NCBI GenBank assembly: GCA_026545225.1
Contig: CM048853.1
Location: 54,393,755 to 54,457,754 of the forward strand
DNA: 64,000 nucleotides
DNA from: Cornus controversa
Lineage: Eukaryota > Streptophyta > Magnoliopsida > Cornales > Cornaceae
Direction of reading: 5' to 3'
Both the position numbers and the translations under genes were made by a program. Positions 1-11,396 of the stretch are shown piece by piece. The notes under the pieces were generated by a model. It was not told the origin of the DNA. It saw only the letters and a program-made list of their open reading frames with translations, and did not search any database. Each line of letters starts with the position of its first letter. Position 1 is the stretch's first letter.

Positions 1-1061
1 TACTTTTTATGTAGTTGATATTGTGTTAAATTTAAGTAGTACAGACTAATATTGTAAAAATTTAATTAAACCTACTAGGAATCGCACTTCAGAGAGAGCA
101 ATTTATAAATGATGGTTTTTGTACATACTGAGATTCAAGAACATACACTTGATAATGCTTCCTTGGCTAGGAAGGCCCCTGAGAACTTTATAGCTGTGAA
201 CTGAGGGGAGCTGGAGGAGGGTGGGAGCAATCACACAGGTTGGAATTATGGGCTGGGTTAAGTAGTGAAAATTTAGCCCTGAAAAATATGAGCTGTGATC
301 AGAGTTCTGATGTTATGGAAAGTACTTTTGTGGTTTGGAGCCAGGACTTGGATCTTTTTTGCAATGACTTTGACTCTTCCTTCCAATATTTTCATACCTT
401 GTAAATCCTTGCAATCTCATGGTTTGAAGTTCTGATTACATAATTTTTCTGTCTCTCAATCTCTCTCTCTATTTTTTCTTCACTTGTTGAAATATTTACG
501 GATTCTGGATTCTCTGTACATTAAAGGCCGTTATCCATAGTTCCACCAATGGGTTTTGGAATGGATCAACTTGGTATAGTCCTAAACTTTAGCATTATTT
601 GCATGGAGTGGGCTGTCCTCATGGTCAAACCATATTGTTGGGCTTAAAGCCTGAGCTTTTGCAATGACAAAGAGTGACCTGCATTTTCATAAATTCTGTA
701 CGGAATTAAGGATAATCTTCTTGGGGAGCTAAAACAGTTGTCTATCACCATGTTAGGCTTGTGTTGTTAAAATTGTTTGATTCTTCAAAACTTGTGATCA
801 GGGCTTGCATTTTTTTCTCTTTTTCCTTCTCCCTCTTTTTTGTTTTTGTTTTTTTTTTGTTTTTTGTTTTGTGGTTTAGGCTAGGATATGTTAGCATTTT
901 CTGAATTGCTGAGTCACAGATAAATATGTGGACCATGTCTTACTAGTTTCAAAAAAGCTGCTCATGTTGTTAACTGAAATTGTCATTTGATCCTTAAAAC
1001 TGCCAAAATTTTCTAATTGTTTTTACCCTGTTACGCTCATGTTCGTGGATCCTTCAAACAG
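1..1061 (+). other. Intron sequence of the C2-domain gene, no exon recognised
   Basis: The stretch precedes a clear acceptor (CAAACAG, ending at 1061) of the C2-domain exon. It is T-rich, carries stop codons in all frames and a T-rich low-complexity block around 835-870. I see no C2-like exon in it, so it is most likely part of a long intron whose 5' exon lies outside the window. Confidence 0.55.
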
Positions 1062-1768
1062 GTTTTTGACAAAGACATTGGAGAAGACAAGCGACTGGGA
1101 ATGGTGAAATTACCTTTGAATGAGCTGGAACCTGAAACGCCAAAAGAGGTTGAACTGAGACTGCTACCATCATTTGACATGCTTAAAATAAAAGATAAGA
1201 AGGATAGAGGAACTATTACAATTAAGGTGCAGTATACTCCATCTTTGATGAACCGTTGTTCTTTCCTGTATCTTATTTACTTGACGACATAGGGTCTCCT
1301 TAATATCTTCTATTACATGTTTCATTTGATAGTGTGCATCTTAAGAAAGCATGCACTGCTTGTTGCTTAACTAGGAAAGTGGAATTTCAGATACTCTATC
1401 ATCAATTTAACAAGGAAGAACAACTGGCCGCTCTGGAGGAAGAGAAGAGGATCCTAGAACAGAGAAAGAAACTGAAAGAGGCAGGAGTTATAGGGAGCAC
1501 GATGGATGCTCTCGATGGAGCTGCATCCCTGGTTGGTTCTGGGGTGGGGTTGGTGGGTACTGGCATCGGTGCTGGAGCTGGGCTGGTGGGAAGTGGCATT
1601 GGTGCTGGAGTTGGGATGGTTGGGAGTGGCTTTGGGGCTGTCGGCAGCGGCCTGAGCAAAGCAGGAAAGTTCATGGGCAGGAGCATCACAGGGCAGTCCA
1701 GCAAGAAGAGTGGTACTTCGACTCCAGTGAATTCTGTTCAAGAAAATGGTGGTGTGAAGCCACTGTAG
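1062..1768 (+). CDS. C2-domain tricalbin/synaptotagmin-like protein, C-terminal end (partial)
   Basis: Two exons are visible: 1062-1226 and 1391-1768 (stop TAG at 1766-1768). The donor is AAG|GTGCAG and the acceptor TTTCAG|ATA, giving a phase-0 junction. The first exon (55 codons) encodes the end of a C2 domain, starting VFDKDIGEDKRLGMV and ending in the last beta strand, RGTITIK. The second continues ILYHQFNKEEQ, then a charged, probably helical segment (ALEEEKRILEQRKKLKEAG), then a Gly/Val tail built from GSGVGLVGTGIGAG-like repeats and a Ser-rich C-terminus. This architecture fits the plant NTMC2/tricalbin group of ER-plasma-membrane lipid-transfer tethers, probably the tricalbin-3-like (NTMC2T5) subgroup, which I recall having a similar Gly-rich tail. 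The SMP and upstream C2 domains would lie to the left. Family assignment is firm; subgroup less so. Confidence 0.75.
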
Positions 1769-2176
1769 TGTTCTCACATGTCTATTGATGAATTGTGTGA
1801 ATTGGAAATTGTATTTTAGGCTGTACAATTCGATTGAACTAAGAAGTAACTAAATTGATCATATTGTTCAATATTTCAGTTTGGAAATTGATTTAAAAAT
1901 GGTAGTTGTCAAACTCTGTTTCATGTGCATCATCCTGAAGCAAAGTTTTTCTTCTATTGTTCTACTTTTTCTTCCTGAATGTGAAACTTTGACCATTCTG
2001 GAAAATCCTCTTAGTTTTGGCTCGTAGGTGGTTCTCAAATGTTATGAATGATAACGAGAAAAATGAAAGAACTCATAGACTAGGAAGGAAAGACAATTAT
2101 AGGAAATTAACTCTCACGCTACATGTTTGATTTGTGTTAGAAAGCAGTATGATGTTAAGTACTTTTTATCTTCGCA

Positions 2177-2181
<5 letters not shown>

Positions 2182-2216
<35 letters not shown>
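2182..2216. repeat. (GA)n microsatellite
   Basis: Uninterrupted GA dinucleotide run of about 35 bp in the spacer. Confidence 0.95.
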
Positions 2217-2219
<3 letters not shown>

Positions 2220-2612
2220 AACAAAAATCAAAATGTTTCTCTTGTATATTCCTTCTTTATTTTTCAGTCAAACAAAAGCATAAAATATTTGAAATGATAA
2301 TTTAAATATGCTTCATTAATTTGTTAATTCTTCAAGATTGGATATTATGGGTGTCTTGATGAAATTGAATGGCCTCAATCCTCCATTCAGAGCAATTATA
2401 ACTGTATATTATTTGGAGGATTTAGTTTGTCACATCATTTCGTAGCCCTTGAATGCTTCTGGCCTTGGATGGCTGTGGATGTTCGTAGTTACAATTGTAG
2501 CTAAAAGAGCTAAGCTCTTTGACTCTATTAGTCAAGTCAAATAAGCTCAAATATATGCAATACTCAGATACCAAGCATAAATAGACGTACATTCAGATAC
2601 ATACATACATAC

Positions 2613-2660
<48 letters not shown>
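2613..2660. repeat. Compound (TA)n(GA)n microsatellite
   Basis: A TA run followed directly by a GA run, preceded by a few CATA units. It lies about 385 bp upstream of the kinase start codon. Confidence 0.95.
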
Positions 2661-2663
<3 letters not shown>

Positions 2664-3044
2664 CGTTGTTGCTAAGAGTCCAAGATAGTATTATTATTTT
2701 CCCACCCAAGATATTACTACTATTTGTCATCTTCAAAATAAGCCAATATAGTTTTTAGACTACACTACTAGTGTACTACCACTACCAGGAACACAATATG
2801 ATATTGTGTATAATAAAAATATATAATAAGACAGCCAGCTTGTGACTATCACTTTCTACTTTCTTCCCTAAATAAATGAAATGAACGGTTGTGTTGTTTT
2901 GTGCAGAGCTTAGACACAGAAGAAGACGACGAGAGGATAAGCAGAACAAACACTGAGTTTTCCTTCTCCAACTAGTCTCTTTCCTACTTAATTCTCTGCA
3001 ATGCATTTCTAACACTGATTGTCCTTTTCCATTTTATTACAACC

Positions 3045-5048
3045 ATGCCTTCACGTTTTACACCACCACTCCCAGATTTTCCGGCGACACCACCCCCGCC
3101 GGATCCACCCAACCACCACCGCCACCACTCCAACCTCATCCCACTCTTCGTCGCCGGAATCCTAACTTTAACCTGTCTCATTTTCCTTGCAATTTTCTAT
3201 CGGAGACTGTCGCGGAAGCGCACAGCTCCGGCGGATCTGAAACCGCCGCACCGTTTTCCTTATTCCCTCCTCCGCCGTGCTACGTCGTCGTTCTCTTCCT
3301 CCAACCGCCTGGGGCAGGGAGGATTCGGGTCTGTATACAAAGGAATCCTCCCGTCCGGGAAGGAGATCGCTGTCAAGCTCATGGACGCTTCCGGCTCTCT
3401 CCAAGGCGAGCGAGAGTTCCACAATGAGCTCTCGCTCGCCTCCAGGATCGACACCACCTGCTGCGACCACGTCGTTTCAATCCTCGGTTTCTCCTCCGAC
3501 CAGCGTAGTCGCAGTCGGAGGAGGTTGTTGTTAGTGTACGAGTACATGCCAAATGGTAGTCTTCAAGAAGCATTGTTGGATCGGAAGTGTCCGGAGCTCA
3601 TGGACTGGAAGAAGAGATTCACAATCGCGAATAACATTGCCAGAGGAATTCAATATTTTCATTACTCATGTGATCCACCCATTATTCATGGAGATGTCAA
3701 ACCCTCTAATATCCTATTAGATGCACATTTCAATCCGAAGATCGCCGACTTCGGGCTGGCTCGGGTGCTCACCGGAGATGAAACTGTTGAAAGCTTGGTG
3801 GAGAGCAAGAAGAGAGAGGGGATGGAGATTGGTGAAGATAATGGGTCGATAATTGAGGAGACGGAGAGTGTGATGACTACTGACGAAGTAGTTGTGGATG
3901 TGGATCTGTCGCCGGAGAGTTGTGTTAGGCTAATGGATGCAGACGGGGCACTGTCACCGGAGATGAGTGCGGTGGAAGCATCGCCGTCAGAGGGTTTGGA
4001 CAAGACTAGTGTGTCTGAGGGTTGTTTGGATAGAGTTAGTGTTGATAATGGTAATAGGAGGCTTATTGGGAGGAAGAAGTGTGGTTCTGGGAGGGATTGG
4101 TGGTGGAAACAGGACAATGGCTGTGGAGGGTCGGAGTCCGGGAGAGTGAAGGATTATGTCATGGAGTGGATTAGGAGTGAGATAAAGAAGGAGAGGCCCA
4201 AGAGTGAATGGATTGGGACGCCTAGCCCGGTGGAAGATGGTGGTACAAAGACAATGAGTACGAAAGTGGAGCAAAAGAAGCATAGGAAGAAGTTGGAATG
4301 GTGGGCATCATTGGATGAGGGAAGAATTCGGAGGGAGAAGAAGAATAGAAAGCCTAGGGAATGGTGGAAGGAGGAATTTTGTGAAGAACTGACAAAGAAG
4401 AAGAGGAAGAAGAAGAAAAGAGGGCTCCAATCGGGTAGTGGCGGAGAATTGTGGTGGCAGAGGGATGAGGATTTGGCGCCGGAGAGAAAGAGGAAGAGGA
4501 GGAGTAGCAGGAGTAGCATTGATTGGTGGTTGGATGGTTTTAGTGGAGAGTTTAGAATTGGCAGAAGAAACAGTCAAGATTGGGCTAGTGTAGATATCCC
4601 CAAGAGTGGAGGTATTAGTAGCACTCCTAGTATGAGAGGAACTGTTTGTTACATTGCCCCTGAGTATGGTGGTTGTGGGCAGCTATCTGAGAAGTGTGAT
4701 GTGTATAGCTTTGGTGTTCTGTTACTGGTTCTGATTTCGGGGAGGAGGCCACTCCAAGTTATGGCCTCTCCAATGTCAGAATTTGAGAGGGCAAATCTTG
4801 TTTCATGGGCTCGGCAGCTTGCCCACAATGGGAAGCTCTTGGATCTTGTTGACCCTTCTATTCAGTCATTGGATCGAGAACAGGCACTACTCTGCATCAC
4901 AATTGCACTCCAATGTTTGCAAAGATCACCCAGCAAACGGCCTACTATGAAAGAAATTGTCAGTATGCTCTCTGGCGAGGCTGAGCCGCCTCACTTGCCA
5001 TTTGAATTTTCCCCATCACCACCGTCCAATTATCCTTTCAAGTCCTGA
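3045..5048 (+). CDS. Receptor-like Ser/Thr kinase, At2g45590 type, with split kinase domain
   Basis: Single-exon gene of 667 aa. The N-terminus is Pro/His-rich and has no evident signal peptide or ectodomain. One membrane segment is predicted at about 31-52, then a basic stretch (RRLSRKR). The kinase domain has a glycine loop GQGGFGSVYKG (90-100), the ATP lysine Lys111 (AVK), catalytic Asp217 in HGDVKPSN (215-222) and DFG at 235-237. About 300 residues then separate DFG from APE (538-540); normal activation segments are 20-35 residues. The C-lobe follows (DVYSFGVLL, KRPTMKEIVSML). HGD instead of HRD makes it a non-RD kinase. From memory, Arabidopsis At2g45590 has the same split layout. The insertion is acidic first, then Lys/Arg-rich, with five Trp-pair clusters. 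It probably phosphorylates proteins at a membrane; ligand and substrate are unknown. The start is the first in-frame ATG in good context (CAACCATGCC). Confidence 0.9.
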   Translation: MPSRFTPPLPDFPATPPPPDPPNHHRHHSNLIPLFVAGILTLTCLIFLAIFYRRLSRKRTAPADLKPPHRFPYSLLRRATSSFSSSNRLGQGGFGSVYKGILPSGKEIAVKLMDASGSLQGEREFHNELSLASRIDTTCCDHVVSILGFSSDQRSRSRRRLLLVYEYMPNGSLQEALLDRKCPELMDWKKRFTIANNIARGIQYFHYSCDPPIIHGDVKPSNILLDAHFNPKIADFGLARVLTGDETVESLVESKKREGMEIGEDNGSIIEETESVMTTDEVVVDVDLSPESCVRLMDADGALSPEMSAVEASPSEGLDKTSVSEGCLDRVSVDNGNRRLIGRKKCGSGRDWWWKQDNGCGGSESGRVKDYVMEWIRSEIKKERPKSEWIGTPSPVEDGGTKTMSTKVEQKKHRKKLEWWASLDEGRIRREKKNRKPREWWKEEFCEELTKKKRKKKKRGLQSGSGGELWWQRDEDLAPERKRKRRSSRSSIDWWLDGFSGEFRIGRRNSQDWASVDIPKSGGISSTPSMRGTVCYIAPEYGGCGQLSEKCDVYSFGVLLLVLISGRRPLQVMASPMSEFERANLVSWARQLAHNGKLLDLVDPSIQSLDREQALLCITIALQCLQRSPSKRPTMKEIVSMLSGEAEPPHLPFEFSPSPPSNYPFKS

Positions 5049-6514
5049 AAAAATCCCTGTGAGTTTATCAGAATTTGACTCTATTTTCATGAACAGTGTA
5101 CTGCACTTTTTAGCACATTTTGTTTGTCTTATTTTTTTAGAAATTGTTGAAGAAAAAGTGAAAAATATATATTTCATGAACTTGGGTTTCTTGATCGTTG
5201 GCATGTAAGTTGACCTTTTTGGCGTGCCATAATTCAGGCAAAAACTACTTTGTCCAGTGCTCCCACAAATAATTAAATTTTAGGAATCCCAGACATAACG
5301 GTAATGGTATATATCTGCGACAATTGCTTTTGCTTTTTAAGTGGTGAGGCCAGATTAATCAACTAATATCCTTAGTGCCTTGAATGAGCTTCCTTTTCAT
5401 GGCCTTAGAAGTTTTTGGGCCCCAGAAATTATTTTCTTTTTCATTGTCAGCTAACTTTCAAAAGTAGAAAAGTAGATTGAGCTGTGCTAGTAAATAACCT
5501 TAATTTCAGTGAAAAAGATCTGAGCTCAGTCCCAATCCTTTCTTTTGTTAAATGATTATATGGACATATTGGAAGTGTTTACACACACAAATTCACACCA
5601 AATGCGGGCTGGGGAGAGCAAAAGAAAGTAATGTTTGGGAAACCAAATGGCAGAAAAAATGGGCACCAGTTGCCATCTGTCTTATAGATTCTGATACTTT
5701 GAAAAGTTAATTTTTAGTGTATTGGAAGTCCATAAATTTGTTTGGATTAACAATTTTTGTGCCTCTTACAAACTTTGTTGTAGACTCTAATATGCATAAG
5801 CTGTAAGCATACACACCAGGAGTATATAGACAGAAAAACCCGCATTTCTATTCTGGGAACAGCCATGAGACTATATTTGCATTTACTATATATTCTATCA
5901 TATTGATGTCAGTTTTGTTTTTTTTGGGCAACACTTATTTCAGGTTAAAAAGGAAAAATATCAATTTATTAATTTATAATTTTTGTGAATTTTATGTCAT
6001 TAACTTACTGAAAAAAAGGGAGATTTCGAAATCATTAATCGCATGCACTTACCATGCATGCATCAATATGTTTACAAAAGAAAAAAGTATTGAGATACTT
6101 GGCATCAGTATGGTGGCTAGAAGCCATATAAAGGATAGGATGATTCCAGGAAGCACGAAAGATTCTGGATGTTATTTGGACAGCTTGCAAGTGCAAGCTC
6201 AGCTTCACCTTAACAACTAGCTATTGTAGATTGTTAAAAATCTTCATAATTTTACAGTGAACCAATTTAATTTCACTAAGACTACATAGCATCCTATTGG
6301 GCTTGCCTTGGCAGAACATAGGTTTGAGTGATACTATTGCATATGTTGATTACGCTCATCTATTGCACATCATTTTACCCACATTGCTTCTTAGAAAATA
6401 GCCTGTTGAAGTGTATTACTATCTCATTAAGTCTATGTGTATCAATCTACTTACAGATTGCAATGTTTTTGGAAAAACTTTGATGTTTAACATTTTGTAC
6501 GGTCTTGAACACAG
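5049..6514. other. Intergenic, no gene recognised
   Basis: AT-rich sequence downstream of the kinase, including its probable 3' UTR. A 105-codon open frame at 5903-6220 has no recognisable domain. Its last 35 codons (about 6115-6220) look mildly coding-like and could belong with the exon-like blocks that follow, but the phases do not join. Confidence 0.4.
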
Positions 6515-6927
6515 CTGTCATGTTGAGGAAAGATGCTCAAGGTAGAAGCCATTTTTCTCTGTTTACTGTGGAGGAAAGAAAAGCAACAAGTGCAGGTAAT
6601 TTGATGGAAAATGAGTTATCACTAGCTAACTTTGTTGAGCTCTAGAATATGCAAGTAATTTAAACTATATTATTTTAGTCCTCTAATATAGAATGCGATA
6701 CGGATGCCTCATGCTTTTCACTTTTACTGAAATAAATGTGATTCTGCACAGGAGTGACAGCTCTTGTGGGGAATACAAGTCTCAATATCACTGCAGCATC
6801 AATTTTGTGAGCCCTAGGTTCGTGCATTGATGTTTGTTTCTTTTCTTTACCGATTCAGCAAGACTTAAAAGTTCTCTTTTTTTCTATCAGAGCTTGGTGT
6901 GAATCCTGTGGCAATTTTGCTATTTGA
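6515..6927 (+). CDS. Three exon-like blocks of an unidentified gene or gene fragment
   Basis: Three short blocks are bounded by good splice signals and join in one frame: 6515-6595 (acceptor ACACAG, donor GCAG|GTAATT), 6752-6806 (acceptor TGCACAG, donor TTTT|GTGAGC) and 6891-6927 (acceptor TTTCTATCAG after a strong pyrimidine tract, ending in TGA). Translation begins VMLRKDAQGRSHFSLFTVEE, crosses the first junction as SAGVTALVGNTSLNITAASI, and ends AWCESCGNFAI. In-frame readthrough across two junctions and balanced codon use suggest coding origin. I do not recognise the protein and found no upstream exon joining in phase, so it may be the 3' end of a small gene or a captured or decayed fragment. 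Alternatively, the second block may end in-frame at the TGA at 6808-6810. Confidence 0.35.
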
Positions 6928-9744
6928 ACTAAGGAGTATGAGTTTCAGCTAACTTCAAATTGAGAAGATTTCTCATATGAAACTGAGAGGCTCTATATTC
7001 TTCTACTGTACCCATATGCTTTCTTTCTAATTTGGATAAATTCAGTGGTTATAAATTAGATTTGTGTAAATGTAAGCTAATTGTTATAATGCATCACCTT
7101 GGTACTGAATTTCTGGTGTTCTCGTCCAAAAAAGTTTATAACACTTTGGCTTTGGTGAATGGACCAATAATTAGTCTGTTATAGCGAATGAATCAACTTT
7201 AGTTCATATTTTTTTTTTCGAAGTTAACTTTAGTTCATTATTGTTAGAACTGAATGTGTTTAGTACACTTTCTGCAAGAGTATTAGAGGGATTAGAGGTT
7301 TGACTGTAGCTTGTTACCTTCGTTTTAATCTCTCTGTCTCTCTACTGCACCGTGGTGTAGCACTATCAAGCTCGGCCCATGTGATAAAGGGTTGATCTAA
7401 TTCATTGGCGTAGCATTCTCCGTTCGGATAACACTTGAAATTCTAGTGTTGCTATTGTTACGATAAACACCAGCAAAACACAAACACAATCACGAATCGA
7501 CAAAAAAACACATACTTCACATAACACAAAGATTTGATATGGTTCGGTTTATAGCCTACGTTTACAGTGAAGTGAAGATCCGAGAAGAATTTTACTATGC
7601 GAAAAAGAAAAGGAAATTACAAGTCTCTCGAGTCCTAACTCTCGTCTCTGGTAAATTTTTTTTTTTTAGGAGTGTTATTGTCGAGCTATGTTATCAAGAC
7701 ATTTTTTCAAGGAGTCGGTGCTACATAGTCAGACTCAATTTATATGAGGGGATGACATTATCATGATGTCATCATAGTAGGTGACGTCACAATGACATCG
7801 TCTTTCACTCATATAAAGTAATTGGATTAATCTTACATTATCATGATGTCATCATAGTAGGTGACGTCACAATGACATCGTCTTTCACTCATATAAAGTA
7901 ATTGGATTAATCTTACTTTTAAATGATGTATCATTTTCCTTTTTAAAGAGTCATGCTATCCGAGAACCGTGATGGTTTCGGCTATCCATTTCGATTAATT
8001 TGTTCGGCCATTGTGTTCTATATTGGACTTAGTTGTGATGACGATGAAGAAGAATCAAACTTGTAACCTCACCCTTCCTTTTAGTTATGCATGCTACTGT
8101 AGCTGTATGCATTTGACCTCATCACACATGATTGAAAACTTTTGGAAACAATACTTTTTGAATAATTCAGAAATTATTGAATCATATAATGAGTGGAGTT
8201 GCAGTGTCTTTATGGAAGAGTTGCTTATGATTGAAGTCCTTTTTTATTTTGCAGAGATTGAGAAAAAGTGTTGCAATAGTGTGCAAAGGACCAAACATAA
8301 TTTCACTTGTTTGGCTCCATTGCTATTATCCGGCTTATTATTCCCAGGAAACAAACAGACCTTCAAAAAATCTTACTCCACCGCCCATTTCATAAAAGCT
8401 CAACTACATGCTGGCAATAAATAAAGTAGGTAGAATAGAAATTAATGCTATTAAATGCCTCATTTGGGTGATTTTCAACTTAAGAAATGAATGTGAACTA
8501 TACTTAACATTATATATATAATATAATATCAAGGAAGGGTCTTGTGTTATAAAAATTTATTCCTTTGTATATCTTCATGCTTTAGCAATTCTATTTTATT
8601 TATAGCTACAAAAACTTTTAAGAAAGGTTGGGTACTATGTCATGGAGCATTTGAGAACTGCAATTATTAGCTAAACTCCCCTTTTGAAAGTCCCCAAATT
8701 TAAAATTAGTCACATCCTTATCATAATTCTCGATTTAGGCTTCTAAGTTGAAAAAATGATTGCTTCTGCTGAAATTAGAGGCTGAGTGATCCACATTCAT
8801 TCAATACAAGAAAATGGAATAGAAATTCGAGTGAGAATCCTCTGCTATAGCGAGTTGTTCCTTTTTCAACACAGTTAATTCGTGTTTGTCAGCTGAAAAT
8901 CGATACAACATGAATACATCAGCGACCTGCTACAACAAAAGATTCTGGCTCATATATAATCATACTAGAATCTTCCGGGAAAAAAAAAAAAAAAGATTTT
9001 GGCTCATAAAAATTCTCATTGAAGGAAAAAAAAAGAAAAAAGAGTAATGCTTTTAATAGACTTTCCTCGTGACAAAAGCAATGAGCTCACTCTTCACATC
9101 TAATCATATTGAAAAATGTATTAATTAATTCATTTGAATTTTTTTTAATTTTAAAAAGGGTCTCAGTTTAGTGATAAATGTGAAGAATTCATGACAAGAG
9201 CTCTTTCTTGATAGTATTACCGGAAAAAGAAGAAGAGCAAATTGCGAAAAAAGAAAAAGAAAGAAAAGAAAAGACCCCTCGACTATCTTTGATCGGCAAA
9301 AAAAATCCCTCTTCGGCATTAAATTCTCTTCAACTAATGAAAACCCCATGAGAAAGGTTTATGTGGCAAAAATGCTCTTTCAAAAAAAAAAATCTTTAAA
9401 AGAAAAAAATAATAAATAAATAAAAGAAAAAAAAATCAAATATTTTTTTACATTCGGCCGATGGAGTTGGTACACCTAGCACCACTCTTTAAGTTGAGAT
9501 GATCATTAATTGTAGTTGTAGTTGTACATGCCATGGTACACGCTCCTAGAGCACCATAAGATGTCCTTGCCAATATTGTATGCACCTACCAAAATTATGA
9601 GCGCCTACAATATACCAATGGATGCACCTACCATATTTATTTTGGTGCAACGAAATAAAGTTTGATTTTTTTTACCCAAAGGGTAAGAATAGTTAGCTAA
9701 GGTCAAGTTTGAGAAGCATATATTTTGGATTCCATAAAAAAAAT
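6928..9744. other. Intergenic spacer with repeats, no gene recognised
   Basis: AT-rich sequence. It contains the 80-bp tandem duplication listed separately and, at about 7440-7700, a stretch that reads like plant retroelement-derived sequence, which I could not classify. Short open frames here (for example 8011-8424) lack any recognisable motif. Confidence 0.45.
7755..7916. repeat. Tandem duplication of an 80-bp unit with a palindromic C-box
   Basis: Positions 7755-7834 are repeated at 7835-7914 with no difference that I can see. Each unit contains the 10-bp perfect palindrome GTGACGTCAC and an inverted pair GATGTCATC / related ATGACATC motifs. TGACGTCA is the classic bZIP (C-box/CRE-like) site. 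Near identity points to a recent duplication. Confidence 0.9.
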
Positions 9745-9925
9745 GGGAAACGCTAAATTTCATGAAATTATATCATAAATTGTTATCATGAATGATGTGA
9801 CAGGTAATAATATTAATGAGACTCCGTGTATGAGGGGAATTCCACCAATACTAACTCACTATTTAATTGCCACATCATTCATTATAAAAATTCATGAAAT
9901 AATTTCATGACGTGTAGCATTGTTT
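9745..9925. mobile_element. Mutator-type MITE, copy 1 (degraded)
   Basis: Starts with GGGAAACGCTAAATTTCATG and ends in CATGACGTGTAGCATTG. Its arms are largely complementary (TCATGAAATTATxTCATxA type), the same family as the copies at 32.2, 32.7, 40.8 and 43.3 kb. A 9-bp A-rich target duplication is plausible but has a mismatch. Ends are approximate. Confidence 0.65.
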
Positions 9926-10860
9926 TAAAAAAATTATGAGCTATCTCCGAAATACGCAATCAATATAGGGCGTCTAATAAATACTTATCATTTTCTTTAT
10001 GAAAAAAGTTAAACACTCTAGAATGAGAGGGATTGTGTCGTTATATGATATTGACAAAAGTTTTTGTTGGACACTTTATATTAGAGTAAAAGAAAAAAAA
10101 TCAATCTGGATATATACTGGTACTCTTTATTTATTTATAAGAAATAATTACTTTATATTAGACGAGAATGAATATTATTAGCATTTCAAAGAGAAAGTAT
10201 ACAATACTCTGAAGATACTGATGATGTGACATCTTCAACAAGTGTAAGTCCTCCATTATCCAATAATTTCTTTCTCCACACTAGTCTCAACTCTTACAAT
10301 ATCGATTTTAATTGTATATCATAGAATAATGACCTAAGTTTCTGAATGAATTTTTACTAAAATACTATAATAACGAATGTGGAGATAAGACAATAGACAA
10401 CTAATTTTTTTAAATTCTGAAATACGAAAATTTTGCAGATTTATATACTTATAACAACGAATTATAAATGTAAGAAGACACAATAAAACATATTGACTAG
10501 CAAACTTTTGATTTTTTATACATGTGCGTAGAGATTAAACTCTTTTCTTTATATAGGTAAGTCAAACTCACACATTCCTTTTGTCCAATTTAAAATTTGA
10601 AACTTTCATCTATGTTTGGAGATATCATACAAACAATAAACTCAACTTAAAATATAGATATAACAAAAAAAAATGTATCCTTTGTGTCAAGTTATTTAAT
10701 GCAGCCCTCGTTTTTTTTAATTCTACTAGTATAGTTAGATTAAAATAAATATGAAAATATTTTTAATAATACTAGGATAGGTGGATAAATATGAATTTTT
10801 TTTAATAACACCACCACTCCATAAAATTGCATATTAAATTAGCAATAACAGAAAGTATAA
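9926..10860. other. Intergenic, no gene recognised
   Basis: Strongly AT-rich sequence between two MITEs, with only short open frames and no recognisable motif. Confidence 0.5.
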
Positions 10861-11396
10861 GGGCATCCACGGTGGGTTAGTCAAAAATAATTTTTCAAAT
10901 TTAAATTTTAGTAGCCACCTCAGTATTTTAGCCAGCCATATCATCATGTTAGGATCTCTAAATTTTGACTCCACAACACGTTCTCTAAATTTTCACTACT
11001 CACACAATTAAATAATCTTATACAATTAAATTAATTTAAAATTTTATGTATATATATATATATATATTATATTATACTTTTTTAACTTGAAAAATTCATA
11101 ACTTTTTTTGTTTTAAGTCAAAATAGCCTAAGTGGTACTCAAATTAAAGTTCTCGAAATTATCTTTCTAATAGAATTAGTTTCATCAAAAAATTCAATTT
11201 AGTGAAAGTTATTGAGATTTAAATAAATAATATATATATATATATATATATGACACAAATTTTTAAACAAAAAAATAATAAAAATTTACTACAGTTTCGC
11301 TTTGTGCTTCGCCGAATCCGCGAACCACGTAATTAACCCGTAGTGAGTCCCACTAGTTACATTTTAACGGTACATTTGGACCCAGCGCTGGTGCTC
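10861..11396. mobile_element. Probable PIF/Harbinger-type MITE
   Basis: The left end GGGCATCCACGGTGGGT pairs imperfectly with the reverse complement of the right end, GAGCACCAGCGCTGGGT. Both sides are flanked by TAA (10858-10860 and 11397-11399), the 3-bp target size of PIF/Harbinger elements. The interior is AT-rich with TA microsatellites and no ORF. It ends about 125 bp upstream of the carboxylesterase start codon, so it is part of that promoter region. Confidence 0.55.

Larger units (their letters stand above)
1769..3044. other. Intergenic region between the C2-domain gene and the kinase
   Basis: It contains the probable 3' UTR of the C2-domain gene, two GA-type microsatellites (listed separately) and about 380 bp of probable promoter and 5' leader of the kinase gene. 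No gene is seen. Confidence 0.6.

Noticed and set aside
1017-1061. Start of the C2-domain open frame upstream of 1062
   Set aside because: This precedes the CAAACAG acceptor; the C2-like sequence begins exactly at 1062.
8011-8424. 137-codon open frame in the spacer
   Set aside because: No recognisable domain, neighbours or splice context; length is possible by chance in this spacer.
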